Of a stretch of 64,000 nucleotides of DNA, positions 34,022-43,989 are shown piece by piece (position 1 is the stretch's first letter; each line of letters starts with the position of its first letter). A program made the position numbers and the translations under genes. The notes beneath the pieces are model-generated. The model worked only from the letters and a program-made list of their open reading frames with translations, was not told where the DNA came from and made no database searches. This DNA is from Bacteroidota bacterium. Lineage in GTDB: Bacteria; Bacteroidota; Bacteroidia; B-17B0; Aurantibacillaceae. The stretch is taken from NCBI GenBank assembly GCA_029237825.1, contig JAQZBQ010000007.1, positions 186,001-250,000 on the forward strand, written 5' to 3'.

Positions 34022-35056
34022 TTATTTTGAAACTACTCTCTTTTTAAAGCGTGGTTGCGTTAAAAGCCAGTCTTTATAATCTTTCTCGCTTTCAACAATA
34101 ATTGTCATCTGCATGTTATAGTGAGATGCGCCACATATTTTATTACAAAGAAGGATGTAGTCAAATTCAACTGGTTCTTCTCCTCTTTTTTCTCTTACTT
34201 CATTAATTCCCTTCATTAATTGAATAACGTAAGGATCTTTGCGCATTTCAGCGGTTGTTTTTGATGGTGTAAATTTAAATTCAGTAACCATTCCCGGAAC
34301 ACAGTTCATTTGTGCGCGGAAGTGTGGCATGTATGCAGAGTGAATAACATCACGGGAACGCATTTTAAATTCAATTTCCTTGTTAACCGGAATATGGAAT
34401 TCATTTTTTACGATGATGTCATCATTCCCTGCTGGATCTAAAGTATCCATACCCACAACATTTCCACCATCAATCTGGCGATAATCGGTTGAGCCTAACG
34501 TTTTATCAAATCCTGCGTAACGGGCAGTCCAATCGAATTGCTTCGCATAAAGTTCAATGGTAATTTTATTTGGGTCGTTAGATCTGTCTGTGATTTCGTT
34601 CCAGTACTTTAATCCGAAAATGATGATAAATGCTAATACAACAGCTGGTACAATTGTCCAAATCATTTCAAGTCTGTTGTCATGCGCAAGGAAAGTTGCT
34701 TTTGTTTCTTTAGTTCCACGGTATTTGTAAGCAAAATAAAATAATACAGCATTGGTTAAAACAAACACAGTTACAATGATGTACATATTGTAATCCCATA
34801 GGGTATCTACTTTTACACCATGAAGAGATGAAGCTGCCGGTAACAGATTGTCGTTCCAGCGGTTTGCCTGCCAGAAGAAAAAAGCAATAAACGCAAAACC
34901 AAAAAGCAACATGGCTTTTCCGTTGAAAGAATTATCACTGTCTTTCACTGACCACTCGTTTCCTTTCTTAAACTGGCGCGATAATTCAACAACACGCATT
35001 AACTGGTGGACAGCGATAATTAAAAGTACAAGTCCGATTAAGATTAACAATTTCAT
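34022..35056 (-). CDS. ctaC: Cytochrome c oxidase subunit II
   Basis: A 344-residue subunit with three hydrophobic segments (about 2-20, 48-65 and 90-110) and a fourth (127-150) before the periplasmic CuA domain. CuA ligands are in CNKICGASHYNM (Cys, Cys, His, Met) with an upstream His in IHSAYMPHFRAQMN. There is no C-terminal cytochrome c domain, so this is not a caa3 type and must get electrons from a separate or Act-linked cytochrome. It lies 91 nt after actF and 42 nt before ctaD. Confidence 0.95.
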   Translation of the reverse strand: MKLLILIGLVLLIIAVHQLMRVVELSRQFKKGNEWSVKDSDNSFNGKAMLLFGFAFIAFFFWQANRWNDNLLPAASSLHGVKVDTLWDYNMYIIVTVFVLTNAVLFYFAYKYRGTKETKATFLAHDNRLEMIWTIVPAVVLAFIIIFGLKYWNEITDRSNDPNKITIELYAKQFDWTARYAGFDKTLGSTDYRQIDGGNVVGMDTLDPAGNDDIIVKNEFHIPVNKEIEFKMRSRDVIHSAYMPHFRAQMNCVPGMVTEFKFTPSKTTAEMRKDPYVIQLMKGINEVREKRGEEPVEFDYILLCNKICGASHYNMQMTIIVESEKDYKDWLLTQPRFKKRVVSK

Positions 35057-35147
35057 AATTAGATATTTATTTTTTTAGTTGTCTTGTGTAGGTGATTTTA
35101 CTCACATCACATCAAATAATTTTTAAATGCTTTATCTGGTTTATTTA

Positions 35148-36380
35148 TTAATATGAGTGGTGAGCACTTTCTTCCAGGAACGGGTGGTTTTTCACCAACA
35201 ATGGACGTTTTGAAAGGTTGTTTAACACTACATAAATAAATAGTCCTAAGAAGAAAAGGAAATTACCAACTTCCATCCAGCTGATACCTGTCCAGTGATG
35301 TCCAACTGTTCCAGGCATTACAACCATAATGATGTCAAGGTAATGACCAATGAAAATAATAACTCCAACAAATATCAAGAAGAAATAATTCCTTTTAGAA
35401 TCGCGACTCATTAACATAATCATCGGGAAAGAGAAATTAACCATTAAAACGGTCCACATTAAGGCTTTATAGGATTCCCAACGTGTTTGGTAGTAAGTTA
35501 CCTCTTCAGGGATATCAGCATACCAGATTAACATGAATTGAGAGAAGTATAAATATGTCCAAAGGAAAGAAATAGCAAACATCCATTTACCGATATCATG
35601 AACGGTACTTTCAGTAACAAACTCAAGGTAACCAAGTTTTTTCAACCAAACCACAAGGATCGTTACGGTTATCATTGCGCTCACCCACATTCCGGAGAAT
35701 ATATACCAGCCCATCATTGTAGAGAACCAGTGCGTATCAATACTCATAATCCAATCCCAGGCAGAAGTTGAAGAAGTAACCGCAAAAACAACCATAAACC
35801 AGGCACTTAATTTCACGTTTTTCCAGTGGTAACCTTTTGCTTCTTCATGTCCTAAAGCATCGGCCTCAATTGAGTTTTGGCGTAACTTCCATGTGAACAT
35901 TACCCAGGCAACCATATATAATAAGGTACGGATCCACCAGAAAATTCCGAAGTAACCTATTTTACCCGCGATAACTGCATCATAGTTTTCTGAACCTTCA
36001 GTTGCAACGCCTTCCGCCATCCATGGATAGATAGTGTTCATGTGTAACTGACTGAAAATAAAAATTAACAGCAGACATGATAAACCAACCGGTAAAAACC
36101 AGGAAACCGCTTCAATGATTCTTTTGATTGTTGTAGCCCAACCTGCTTCAGCCGCATATTGTAATCCAAGGAAAAATGCAGCTCCTAAAGCGATTGCCAT
36201 AAAAAAGAACGAACCGGCAAATACGTTGGCCCAGGCACGTGTTGCATGGTAATGATGGTCATCCGGCTGCTTATCAAATAAAAACATGCAGATGATGGAA
36301 ACCAAGCCAACAGCCATCAAAATCATCGATGTCATTTTAGCTTTAGCGGGTACTACGAAATTTAATTTATCAGTGTTCAT
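35148..36380 (-). CDS. actF: Alternative complex III subunit ActF (NrfD-like quinol-binding paralogue)
   Basis: A 410-residue integral membrane protein with about ten helices, related to the DUF-type C-terminal partner of ActC. The AWANVFAGSFFFMAIALGAAFFLG and WWIRTLLYMVAWVMFTWKL segments and the HHWTGISWMEVG motif near the end fit ActF. It is one of the two quinol-facing membrane subunits. It lies 35 nt after actE in the operon. Confidence 0.9.
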   Translation of the reverse strand: MNTDKLNFVVPAKAKMTSMILMAVGLVSIICMFLFDKQPDDHHYHATRAWANVFAGSFFFMAIALGAAFFLGLQYAAEAGWATTIKRIIEAVSWFLPVGLSCLLLIFIFSQLHMNTIYPWMAEGVATEGSENYDAVIAGKIGYFGIFWWIRTLLYMVAWVMFTWKLRQNSIEADALGHEEAKGYHWKNVKLSAWFMVVFAVTSSTSAWDWIMSIDTHWFSTMMGWYIFSGMWVSAMITVTILVVWLKKLGYLEFVTESTVHDIGKWMFAISFLWTYLYFSQFMLIWYADIPEEVTYYQTRWESYKALMWTVLMVNFSFPMIMLMSRDSKRNYFFLIFVGVIIFIGHYLDIIMVVMPGTVGHHWTGISWMEVGNFLFFLGLFIYVVLNNLSKRPLLVKNHPFLEESAHHSY

Positions 36381-36415
36381 ATCTAAAAATTCTGTCGTAT
36401 TTAATTCGTTCTTAA

Positions 36416-37051
36416 TTAATGTTTTTTAGTTGAATCTGCCGGAGCAACAGCTTTGGTGCTATCAGTCGCTACAGTTTTTGGTCCTTGTAATTTTTGAACA
36501 TAGTATACTAATTTCCAACGCTCTTCCTGGGTTAACAAACTCTGATGCGGACCCATTGAACCTTTACCGTAAGTAATGGTGTGAAAGATCTTCCCTTCTG
36601 ATAAGTTTTTCAGTGCCCCGTTGTACGCAGGTGGTGGACCAGGTAATTTAGCAGCCACTTTACCATCTCCGGCACCGGTGCTTCCATGGCAATGTACACA
36701 GAATTTCACATACAAATCTTCCCCTTCTTTTTCAACGGCTGCTGAATAAGCAATTGGATTTTTTAAATATAAACCAGCTTGTTCATATGCCTCAACAGTA
36801 TTTGGATATACATAAGGTATAAAGCCACGAGCGATGGTTCCATTTACTGGTAATAAGGCGTTGTTAATAGTATCACCATTAATAACGTGGGTTCCGTAAT
36901 ATTCTACAGATGGCGAACGATACATGTCTGGCATGAATTCAAATCCAGGACTGTTCGTGTCTTTTTTACCACATGATGTAAAACCCGCTACCAGCATAAC
37001 TGCAAACGTTCCGCAAGCTACCAGTTTAAGATTTTTGTATGATAAGTTCAT
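36416..37051 (-). CDS. actE: Alternative complex III subunit ActE, monohaem cytochrome c lipoprotein
   Basis: A 211-residue exported protein. The signal segment ends with a lipobox GFTSCGKKD (Cys near 27), anchoring it to the membrane. The haem-c site CVHCHG lies in EDLYVKFCVHCHGSTGAGDG and the axial Met in YGKGSMGPH. It probably hands electrons from ActA to oxidase subunit II. A Pro/Ala/Lys tail closes it. It begins 18 nt after actD. Confidence 0.94.
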   Translation of the reverse strand: MNLSYKNLKLVACGTFAVMLVAGFTSCGKKDTNSPGFEFMPDMYRSPSVEYYGTHVINGDTINNALLPVNGTIARGFIPYVYPNTVEAYEQAGLYLKNPIAYSAAVEKEGEDLYVKFCVHCHGSTGAGDGKVAAKLPGPPPAYNGALKNLSEGKIFHTITYGKGSMGPHQSLLTQEERWKLVYYVQKLQGPKTVATDSTKAVAPADSTKKH

Positions 37052-37069
37052 ATCGTTGTGTTTAGCTAA

Positions 37070-37618
37070 TTAATATTTTGGTTCAATTGTAATAGTTCCT
37101 TTGTAATTTACTTCTTCAGCACCTGTAGAACGTAAAATTTCATCCGCTTTTTTAGATTGCTCTTCGTTCAACTCTAGATAAATCATGAATTTATCATCTG
37201 TTGTACGTGGATCAGGATTTTTAGCTTTTGCACCCGGTACCAACCAGCAACGTAATAAATAGGTTAAAGACATACCATGTGCAGCGCAAAATACGGTAGA
37301 CTCAAATGTAATTGGAATAAAAGCGGGAATCGCCGAATAATAATTCCAGTTCGGTTTACCACCGATATCATTTGGCCAGTCGTGTACCATCATGTACCAC
37401 ATCATTAAGGTTGCAAGTGATAAACCTGTAATTCCGTATATAAAAGCGCAAATCGCAATTCGGGTTCTTGGAACACCTACAACAGGATCGATTCCGTGAA
37501 CAGGAAATGGTGTGAATACATCTTTGATACGAATCCCGGATGCACGTAGTTTCGCGCATGCGTCTAATAAAGGAACTTCGTCTGAATAGATGCCGTGTAT
37601 AATTTGTTTAGTTGCCAT
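37070..37618 (-). CDS. actD: Alternative complex III subunit ActD (DUF3341)
   Basis: A 182-residue protein with two membrane helices (about 55-80 and 95-117) between a soluble N-terminal domain (ACAKLRASGIRIKDVFTPFPVHG) and a short C-terminal domain. The FTPFPVHG and DDKFMIYLE pieces are typical of the DUF3341 family, which I know as ActD. It lies 37 nt after actC. Confidence 0.93.
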   Translation of the reverse strand: MATKQIIHGIYSDEVPLLDACAKLRASGIRIKDVFTPFPVHGIDPVVGVPRTRIAICAFIYGITGLSLATLMMWYMMVHDWPNDIGGKPNWNYYSAIPAFIPITFESTVFCAAHGMSLTYLLRCWLVPGAKAKNPDPRTTDDKFMIYLELNEEQSKKADEILRSTGAEEVNYKGTITIEPKY

Positions 37619-37655
37619 ATTATAATTTCTAATATCTTAATTCTAAATCTTATTG

Positions 37656-39044
37656 TTAGTGGTGCGCGTGATCTGCTGCTAATTTTTTGTGTTCTTCTCC
37701 GGAAGCTTTTAAAATTGACTTCAATTCAGCCTGAGCGATAACCGGGAATGTGCGTGAATAAAGAAGGAACAACGTGAAGAACATTCCAATAGTTCCAACA
37801 AAAATACCTACGTCAATAAAAGAAGGAGTATAGGAGTTCCATGTAGATGGTAAATAAGTACGGCAAAGTGTTGGAACGATAATTACAAAACGCTCAAACC
37901 ACATACCAATGTTTACCACAATCGATAGCACGAAAGTAAATGCAATACTGGTACGTAATTTTTTAAACCAGAATAATTGCGGAGAAATTACGTTACAGGT
38001 CATCATAATCCAGTATGCCCAAGCCATAGGTCCGGTTGCTCTGTTTAGGAAGGCGTACTGTTCCCATTCAACTCCTGAATACCAGGCAACAAATAATTCA
38101 GTTAAATAGGCCACACCAACAATCGAACCGGTAACAATAATTACAATGTTCATGTATTCAATATGTTTGATGGTTAAATACGCTTCGAGTTTATACACTT
38201 TTCTTACAATGATCATTAATGTTAATACCATTGCAAATCCTGAGAATACAGCACCTGAAACGAAGTAAGGAGGGAAAATGGTGGTATGCCAGCCCGGAAC
38301 CACAGACGTAGCAAAGTCAAAGGATACGATAGAGTGTACGGAAAATACTAAAGGTGTTGATAAACCCGCTAATACCAAGGAAACTTCTTCAAAACGTGAC
38401 CAGTGACGAACAGAACCGCCCCAGCCAAATGAAAGGATAGAGTACGCTTTTTTCATACGTGGCTTAACAACACGGTCACGAATCATTGCGAAATCAGGAA
38501 TTAAACCAATGTACCAGAATACAATGGATACGGTTGCATAGGTAGATACCGCGAAAACGTCCCACAATAACGGTGAGTTAAAGTTAGGCCAAAGGGAACC
38601 AAATTGATTTGGTAAAGGAAATAACATGTAGTCTAGCCACGGACGGCCAGTATGCAGCGTTACGAAAATAGCAGCACATAATACCGCAAAAATTGTCATC
38701 GCCTCAGCAGAACGGTTAATGGCCATGCGCCATTTCTGGCGGAATAATAACAATACGGCTGAAATTAAAGTACCTGCGTGACCAATACCAATCCACCATA
38801 CGAAGTTCGTAATATCCCATGCCCAGTCAACACCGTTATTGGAACCCCAGGCTCCAATACCAACACCAATGGTATATGATAAACATCCGATACCCCACAA
38901 AAAGCCCAATACGGAAATCGTAAATAGAATATACCATAAACGGTTTGCTTTACCTTCTATTGGAGCAATAATATCATCGGTGATGTTTCGGTAAGTTTTG
39001 TTACCTAAAATCAACGGTACCCTAATCTGTGATTCTGCGTGCAT
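37656..39044 (-). CDS. actC: Alternative complex III subunit ActC (NrfD-like quinol-binding membrane subunit)
   Basis: A 462-residue membrane protein of the NrfD/PsrC family with about ten helices. The FVWWIGIGHAGTLISAVLLLFRQKWR and FSVHSIVSFDFATSVVPGWHTTIFPPYFVSGAVFSG stretches carry residues expected at the quinol site. The C-terminus is His-rich (KLAADHAHH). ActC with ActF spans the membrane and supports ActB. It follows actAB by 44 nt. Confidence 0.95.
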   Translation of the reverse strand: MHAESQIRVPLILGNKTYRNITDDIIAPIEGKANRLWYILFTISVLGFLWGIGCLSYTIGVGIGAWGSNNGVDWAWDITNFVWWIGIGHAGTLISAVLLLFRQKWRMAINRSAEAMTIFAVLCAAIFVTLHTGRPWLDYMLFPLPNQFGSLWPNFNSPLLWDVFAVSTYATVSIVFWYIGLIPDFAMIRDRVVKPRMKKAYSILSFGWGGSVRHWSRFEEVSLVLAGLSTPLVFSVHSIVSFDFATSVVPGWHTTIFPPYFVSGAVFSGFAMVLTLMIIVRKVYKLEAYLTIKHIEYMNIVIIVTGSIVGVAYLTELFVAWYSGVEWEQYAFLNRATGPMAWAYWIMMTCNVISPQLFWFKKLRTSIAFTFVLSIVVNIGMWFERFVIIVPTLCRTYLPSTWNSYTPSFIDVGIFVGTIGMFFTLFLLYSRTFPVIAQAELKSILKASGEEHKKLAADHAHH

Positions 39045-39088
39045 ATTATTTTAATTCAGAATTTATAAAATTACTTTTTTACTACTTT

Positions 39089-42000
39089 TTATGAATGGTG
39101 TTCTTCTTTGTGCTCTTCATCATGGCTTGTTCCTGTAGGACCCGCGTGTTGAACATGAGTATGAATCGCTTCTTCCTGATTTCTCACTTTAAGCAGGTAA
39201 GAAACGGTTGGTTTAACACCTACTTCTTCTAATAAGAAATAGTTTTTATCATCTTGTCTCCAGGTGTTTACTGCTGATTTTTCATCATTGATGTCGCCAA
39301 ACATAATAGCGTTTGTTGGACATGCTTGCTGACACGCAGTTTTGATAGAACCATCAACCACTGGCATTTTAGCTGCTTTTGCTACTAATTTACCAGCCTG
39401 TAAACGCTGAACACACATGGAGCATTTTTCCATGACACCACGTGAACGAACAACTACATCCGGGTTTAATACCATGCGGCCTAAATCCTGTTGCGCTGGG
39501 TTCACATCACTGAACATTTCATTTCCGTTATAATTGAACCAGTTAAAGCGACGAACTTTAAACGGACAGTTATTTGCACAATAACGGGTACCAATGCAAC
39601 GATTATAAGTCATCATGTTTAATCCTTCAGTACTGTGGCTTGTTGCTAAAACAGGACAAACCGTTTCGCAAGGAGCATGGTTACAGTGCTGACACATCAT
39701 CGGCTGGAAAGTCACTTTAGGATTTAAAGAAGGATTTTCCATATCCAGGTACATTTGTTTTGTACCAACGTGTTCTTCATGAGCTTTTTCTTTGTTCATG
39801 TCAGAAGAATAGTAACGATCGATACGCAACCAATGCATATCACGCGTCATCGCGATCTCATCTTTTCCAACAACTGCCACGTTATTTTCTGCAGTACAAG
39901 CAACAACGCAGGCAGCACAACCAATACATGAGTTCATATCAATGGTCATTCCCCATTTATGGTTCATCCGTGGATGAGCATCCCAAAGATCGATTTCTTC
40001 AACATGTTTTTTTCCACCACCATGCATTGGAAGCATAGCCGCAGGGTTCCAAACCTCTTTTTCTTTGGTTTTATATTCGTTTAAAGAAACTTCGCGTAAC
40101 AAGTATTCCTCACGACCCATAATGGTGTGATGAATTTGTGTGGCCGCAAATTTATGGTCTCCTGTAGCCTTGCTAACAGTAGCCGATAAACCTACATACT
40201 GGAATGTATCATTGTTTACTGTTACAAACGGGTAGGCATTTACTCCAACGCCAGTGGCTACTTTCATAGATTCTGCCGTACGGCCGTAACCCATAGCTAA
40301 GCCAATTGTACCTGCTGTTTGCCCTGGTTGAGGATAAACAGGAGCCTGAATGGTGATGCCATTTACAGTCAATTCAACGATAGAACCAATTATATCCTGG
40401 CGCTTCATCTCATTTAAACCAAGAGTTGCGACGTCAGCAGGATTCATTGTAATATAATTATCCCAGGTAACTTTTGAAATTGGATCAGGTAATTCCATTA
40501 ACCAAGGGTTATTACTTTGGTTACCATTTCCTAGTCCGATTTTTTCGTATACAACTAATTCAAATGAACCTCCTTTTGCGCCGGTTGCCATTGCTGCGGC
40601 TTTATTATAATCTGGTGCAGTTACGTTTGTCGCCGGTTCAGAAACAGGTTGTTTAGAAGCGGAAGAAGCTGCTGGAGCTTCGGTTTTTGCAGAATCTCCG
40701 ATTACTTCATTTACTATTGCTGCAACTCCGGCCATCAAAGGTTTCCCTGAAGAATCTTTTGCCATTGGAGCAACAGGCATATCTTTAATCACAGACACTT
40801 TAAGAACACCATCGTGTAATGTATGCGCCCAGAAAGAAGCGAAGTCGAGGTATTTTCCTTGTTGAGGAAATACGTGGTTATTCCAGTATCCTTGTAAATA
40901 GGTTAAATAATCAGTTTTGATGCCGGACCATTTTAAAAGGGAATCCTGTACCTGGCGTGTTCCTTCATAGCGAGGTGCTGCAAAAATCTGACGAATGGTA
41001 GGTTGTTGTAAAGAGTAATGCCCACGTTTTGGATTAGCATCACCCCATGATTCTAAGTAATTGTTATCCGGGCAAACAAAATCAGCCAGTTTAGACGTTT
41101 CATCTAATGCCTGGGAGAAAGAAACCTTTAACGCCGCTTTTGTATAAGCTGTTTCAAATTTTAAAGAAGCAGGTGCCGTGTAAACCGGATTACAGTTGTA
41201 AGTCATTAATACTCCAACTTTTCCTGCATTTAAATCCGAAACAAGATCAATAAAATCTTTATCATTTCCTTGTTTCAGGTTGTAATGCATGTCAACATCT
41301 ACTGTTTTACCATAGTTGTCAAGCATTTTATTGATGCCGTTTACCAGAGTCTGGCAACCTTCATCATTGAAACCACACACTACAATTGACTTTCCTTTAT
41401 TTTCTACTAATTGCTTAGCCGCTTTAGAAATGGCCTTAACCGCTTCAGCGTTTGAAATACCAGCTGAAGTTACTTTTGCATTTCCAATAGCACCCGCAAC
41501 TTCGTTATATAAAGTAGCAATCACCTTCCCGAATTCAGACGCCTTCACCATGTAACGTTCATCGGCGTTAGCCCCCGTTAACGATAAATTTGCTTCGAAA
41601 TGGTAGTGCTTACTCATTTCCAAATTTTCACGGCTTACCTTACGTGTTTTGCTGTATTGAGCAGCAAACTCGATAGGGTTTAACCATGTTCCAAGGAAAT
41701 CACAGGCAATACCAACTATGGTTTTTGCTTTAGAGAAATCATAAGATGAAACAACCGATTTTCCAAATACATTCTTATTTGCTTTGATTAAAGCGGAATA
41801 AGAAACCGCGTCGTAAGTTACATGTTTGGAGTTTGGGTATTTAGCAATAAATTCAGCAATAACCGCTCTTGTTGAAGGACTGATAATGGTTGAACTTAAA
41901 ATGACGTTGGTTCCAGCAGTTAATGACTTAGAAACGGCTTCGTCAACGTTTTTCCAGGTTGTAGGATTGCCTTTTGCCAACGGTCCGCTTAAACGTGCGC

Positions 42001-43666
42001 CGTCATATAAACTCAAAACAGAAGCCTGAACGCGTGCGCTTGTAGCGCCATGGCTAACTTTTGACAATTCGTTTCCTTCAATTTTAATTGGACGTCCTTC
42101 ACGGGTTTTAACTAAAACAGAAGCATAGTCATGTCCATCATAAAACGTAGAAGCATAGAAGTTCGCCACGCCTGGCGTTACTTCTTCGGGTTTAATAACG
42201 TAAGGAATTGACTTGTTTACAGGTGTTTCGCAGGCTGCCAAAGCAACGGCAGCAGTTGAAAAGCCCATTACTTTTAAGAAATCCCTACGGGTAGTACCTT
42301 TTGAGTTTGCATCATCACCAGTAAGGAAATCTTCCATTGGTAAGCTCTCTGCGAACTCATTGTTTTTGCTTTTTAAAAAGTCTTCGCTGTTGTTTAATTC
42401 AGGTAAACCTTTCCAGTATTTTTTCGACATAGTCATCTGTGATATTTCTTGTCCTTTGTATTTTTCTTTTAAAGCTTTGTGAAGGCGGTCATAGTACGCA
42501 TTACCTTCCATTGCTACTTCTGTTTTACGGTGACATTCAACACACCATTTCATGGTAAGCGGAGACTTTTGTTCAACAGTAGTCATCTTCTTAACATCGC
42601 CATGGCAGGTTGCACAATCCTGTTTACCTACTACTACGTGTTGCTGGTGGTTAAAATAAACGTGATCAGGAAGTGTGTGTACTTTGATCCATTTAATTGG
42701 ATTTTCATTACCGGTGTAGTTGCCGGATTTAGCATCAAACCCTGCTGCTGCATAGATTTTAGAAATTTCTTTTTCGCCATGTTCCGGGCCTGTGCTGATA
42801 CCTTTATGACAATTCATACACACGTTAACTGTTGGGATTCCAGCATGACGCGATTTTTCAACAGAATTGTGGCAGTACTGACAAGCAATTTCATTATCGC
42901 CAGCGTGTAATTTATGAGAGAATTTTATTGGCTGTTCCGGGTGGTATCCTTTTTGGGTTTCCCACTCATAATAAACGCCAAGGTCATAACATGCGTCCCA
43001 ACAGGATTTCATCCCAATGAACACAAACAGGATAACAAATACACCCACTAATCGACGGTGACCGCTAATCCAGTCTTTAACTTCTTGTCCGAAAGTAGTT
43101 TCAGGAACTTCATCCTTTCCTACTTTACGGTTGTATGAATTCTCAAGGGCGTGACGTACACTTCTTAATGCGCCAATAATTATCGCGATGATTACAATAG
43201 CACCTAACAATAAATATAACGGATCAATTCCACCTTTTTCTTCAACAACTTCAGCTCCTGAGGTTGCAGGGCCCTTAGCTACATCAGTTTTAGGCGCAGG
43301 AGGATTTTTAATATAAGCAATGATCGCTTTTACCTCATCATCTGATAAAAACTCAAATTCGCTCATGTTTGCACCGCTGAACTTTGCATCAATACTTTTT
43401 GCATAGGCATCGCCGCTTGCTTTTACCTTTGTAGCGTTTTTGATCCAGTGTAATAACCATTCGTCTGCTGGTTTTGGAACACGATCTGCAACACCTGCAA
43501 GACCCGGACCGGTTAATGCGCCATCGTCTAATTTGTGACAAACCGCGCAATTCGACTTAAATAATTTAGCACCATCCTGGGCTTTCAGTCCAAATGAGAA
43601 AGCAAAAAACAGGAAAACCGCGCCAAATAAAGATTTTAAAGAGAAATGAGACATATTATTTTGCAT
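39089..43666 (-). CDS. actAB: ActA-ActB fusion: alternative complex III cytochrome c plus molybdopterin-like/Fe-S subunit
   Basis: One uninterrupted frame of about 1525 residues where two genes are usual. Start at ATG 43666 is chosen (43654 also possible; 43717 adds a non-signal-like extension). Counting from 43717: signal peptide, class-I haem site CAVCH (57-61), membrane helices (168-184 and 223-236), then haem sites CQYCH (279), CMNCH (300), CATCH (368) and CVECH (392). At residues 428-430 (42436-42430) is an in-frame MTMSKKYWKG, the normal start of ActB. ActB follows with a Tat-like RRDFLKVMGFSTAA and CE lipobox, a molybdopterin-like domain without clear cofactor ligands, and a ferredoxin-like domain with many Cys (CIGCAACVVAC, CQHCNHAPC, CIGTRYCANNC, CSMCVQ). 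The usual fifth C-terminal haem site of ActA was not seen before the junction. Confidence 0.93.
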   Translation of the reverse strand: MQNNMSHFSLKSLFGAVFLFFAFSFGLKAQDGAKLFKSNCAVCHKLDDGALTGPGLAGVADRVPKPADEWLLHWIKNATKVKASGDAYAKSIDAKFSGANMSEFEFLSDDEVKAIIAYIKNPPAPKTDVAKGPATSGAEVVEEKGGIDPLYLLLGAIVIIAIIIGALRSVRHALENSYNRKVGKDEVPETTFGQEVKDWISGHRRLVGVFVILFVFIGMKSCWDACYDLGVYYEWETQKGYHPEQPIKFSHKLHAGDNEIACQYCHNSVEKSRHAGIPTVNVCMNCHKGISTGPEHGEKEISKIYAAAGFDAKSGNYTGNENPIKWIKVHTLPDHVYFNHQQHVVVGKQDCATCHGDVKKMTTVEQKSPLTMKWCVECHRKTEVAMEGNAYYDRLHKALKEKYKGQEISQMTMSKKYWKGLPELNNSEDFLKSKNNEFAESLPMEDFLTGDDANSKGTTRRDFLKVMGFSTAAVALAACETPVNKSIPYVIKPEEVTPGVANFYASTFYDGHDYASVLVKTREGRPIKIEGNELSKVSHGATSARVQASVLSLYDGARLSGPLAKGNPTTWKNVDEAVSKSLTAGTNVILSSTIISPSTRAVIAEFIAKYPNSKHVTYDAVSYSALIKANKNVFGKSVVSSYDFSKAKTIVGIACDFLGTWLNPIEFAAQYSKTRKVSRENLEMSKHYHFEANLSLTGANADERYMVKASEFGKVIATLYNEVAGAIGNAKVTSAGISNAEAVKAISKAAKQLVENKGKSIVVCGFNDEGCQTLVNGINKMLDNYGKTVDVDMHYNLKQGNDKDFIDLVSDLNAGKVGVLMTYNCNPVYTAPASLKFETAYTKAALKVSFSQALDETSKLADFVCPDNNYLESWGDANPKRGHYSLQQPTIRQIFAAPRYEGTRQVQDSLLKWSGIKTDYLTYLQGYWNNHVFPQQGKYLDFASFWAHTLHDGVLKVSVIKDMPVAPMAKDSSGKPLMAGVAAIVNEVIGDSAKTEAPAASSASKQPVSEPATNVTAPDYNKAAAMATGAKGGSFELVVYEKIGLGNGNQSNNPWLMELPDPISKVTWDNYITMNPADVATLGLNEMKRQDIIGSIVELTVNGITIQAPVYPQPGQTAGTIGLAMGYGRTAESMKVATGVGVNAYPFVTVNNDTFQYVGLSATVSKATGDHKFAATQIHHTIMGREEYLLREVSLNEYKTKEKEVWNPAAMLPMHGGGKKHVEEIDLWDAHPRMNHKWGMTIDMNSCIGCAACVVACTAENNVAVVGKDEIAMTRDMHWLRIDRYYSSDMNKEKAHEEHVGTKQMYLDMENPSLNPKVTFQPMMCQHCNHAPCETVCPVLATSHSTEGLNMMTYNRCIGTRYCANNCPFKVRRFNWFNYNGNEMFSDVNPAQQDLGRMVLNPDVVVRSRGVMEKCSMCVQRLQAGKLVAKAAKMPVVDGSIKTACQQACPTNAIMFGDINDEKSAVNTWRQDDKNYFLLEEVGVKPTVSYLLKVRNQEEAIHTHVQHAGPTGTSHDEEHKEEHHS

Positions 43667-43733
43667 AGAATTATATCTAATTTTGTGGGTATTGTGGCAA
43701 TTTAATGACATTATCATGACAAAAAATTTCCGA

Positions 43734-43741
43734 CAAAAATA
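43734..43741 (-). promoter_or_regulatory. Candidate -7 box (TATTTTTG) for the act-cta operon
   Basis: Minus-strand TATTTTTG is a full -7 match with a predicted leader of about 60 nt before ATG 43666. No good -33 was seen. The rest of the 270-nt gap to 43989 holds a GTTTCGAAAC palindrome (43840-43849) and otherwise AT-rich sequence. Confidence 0.4.
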
Positions 43742-43989
43742 GCAGAATGTTATATAACTAGCATGGAAATTTTAATTTTTATTAACATTCGAACTAATTT
43801 ATAATTATTCTAAATAAGACACATCGAAGAAATTGAAAGGTTTCGAAACTCTTATCTTTTCTATATTTCCAGAGATAAAGTTAATCGTCTGACAAACACA
43901 CTTTTTTATCAGATCAACTTCAATTTATACCCTTTTAATGTCTTGGAGTGAGAAAAAGTTAATAAAATCGCTTGCAATTTATGTAGGAA

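Noticed and set aside
43840-43849. Palindrome GTTTCGAAAC in the gap before actAB
   Set aside because: Ten bases, alone, and 100 nt upstream of the likely promoter; too little to call a regulatory site.
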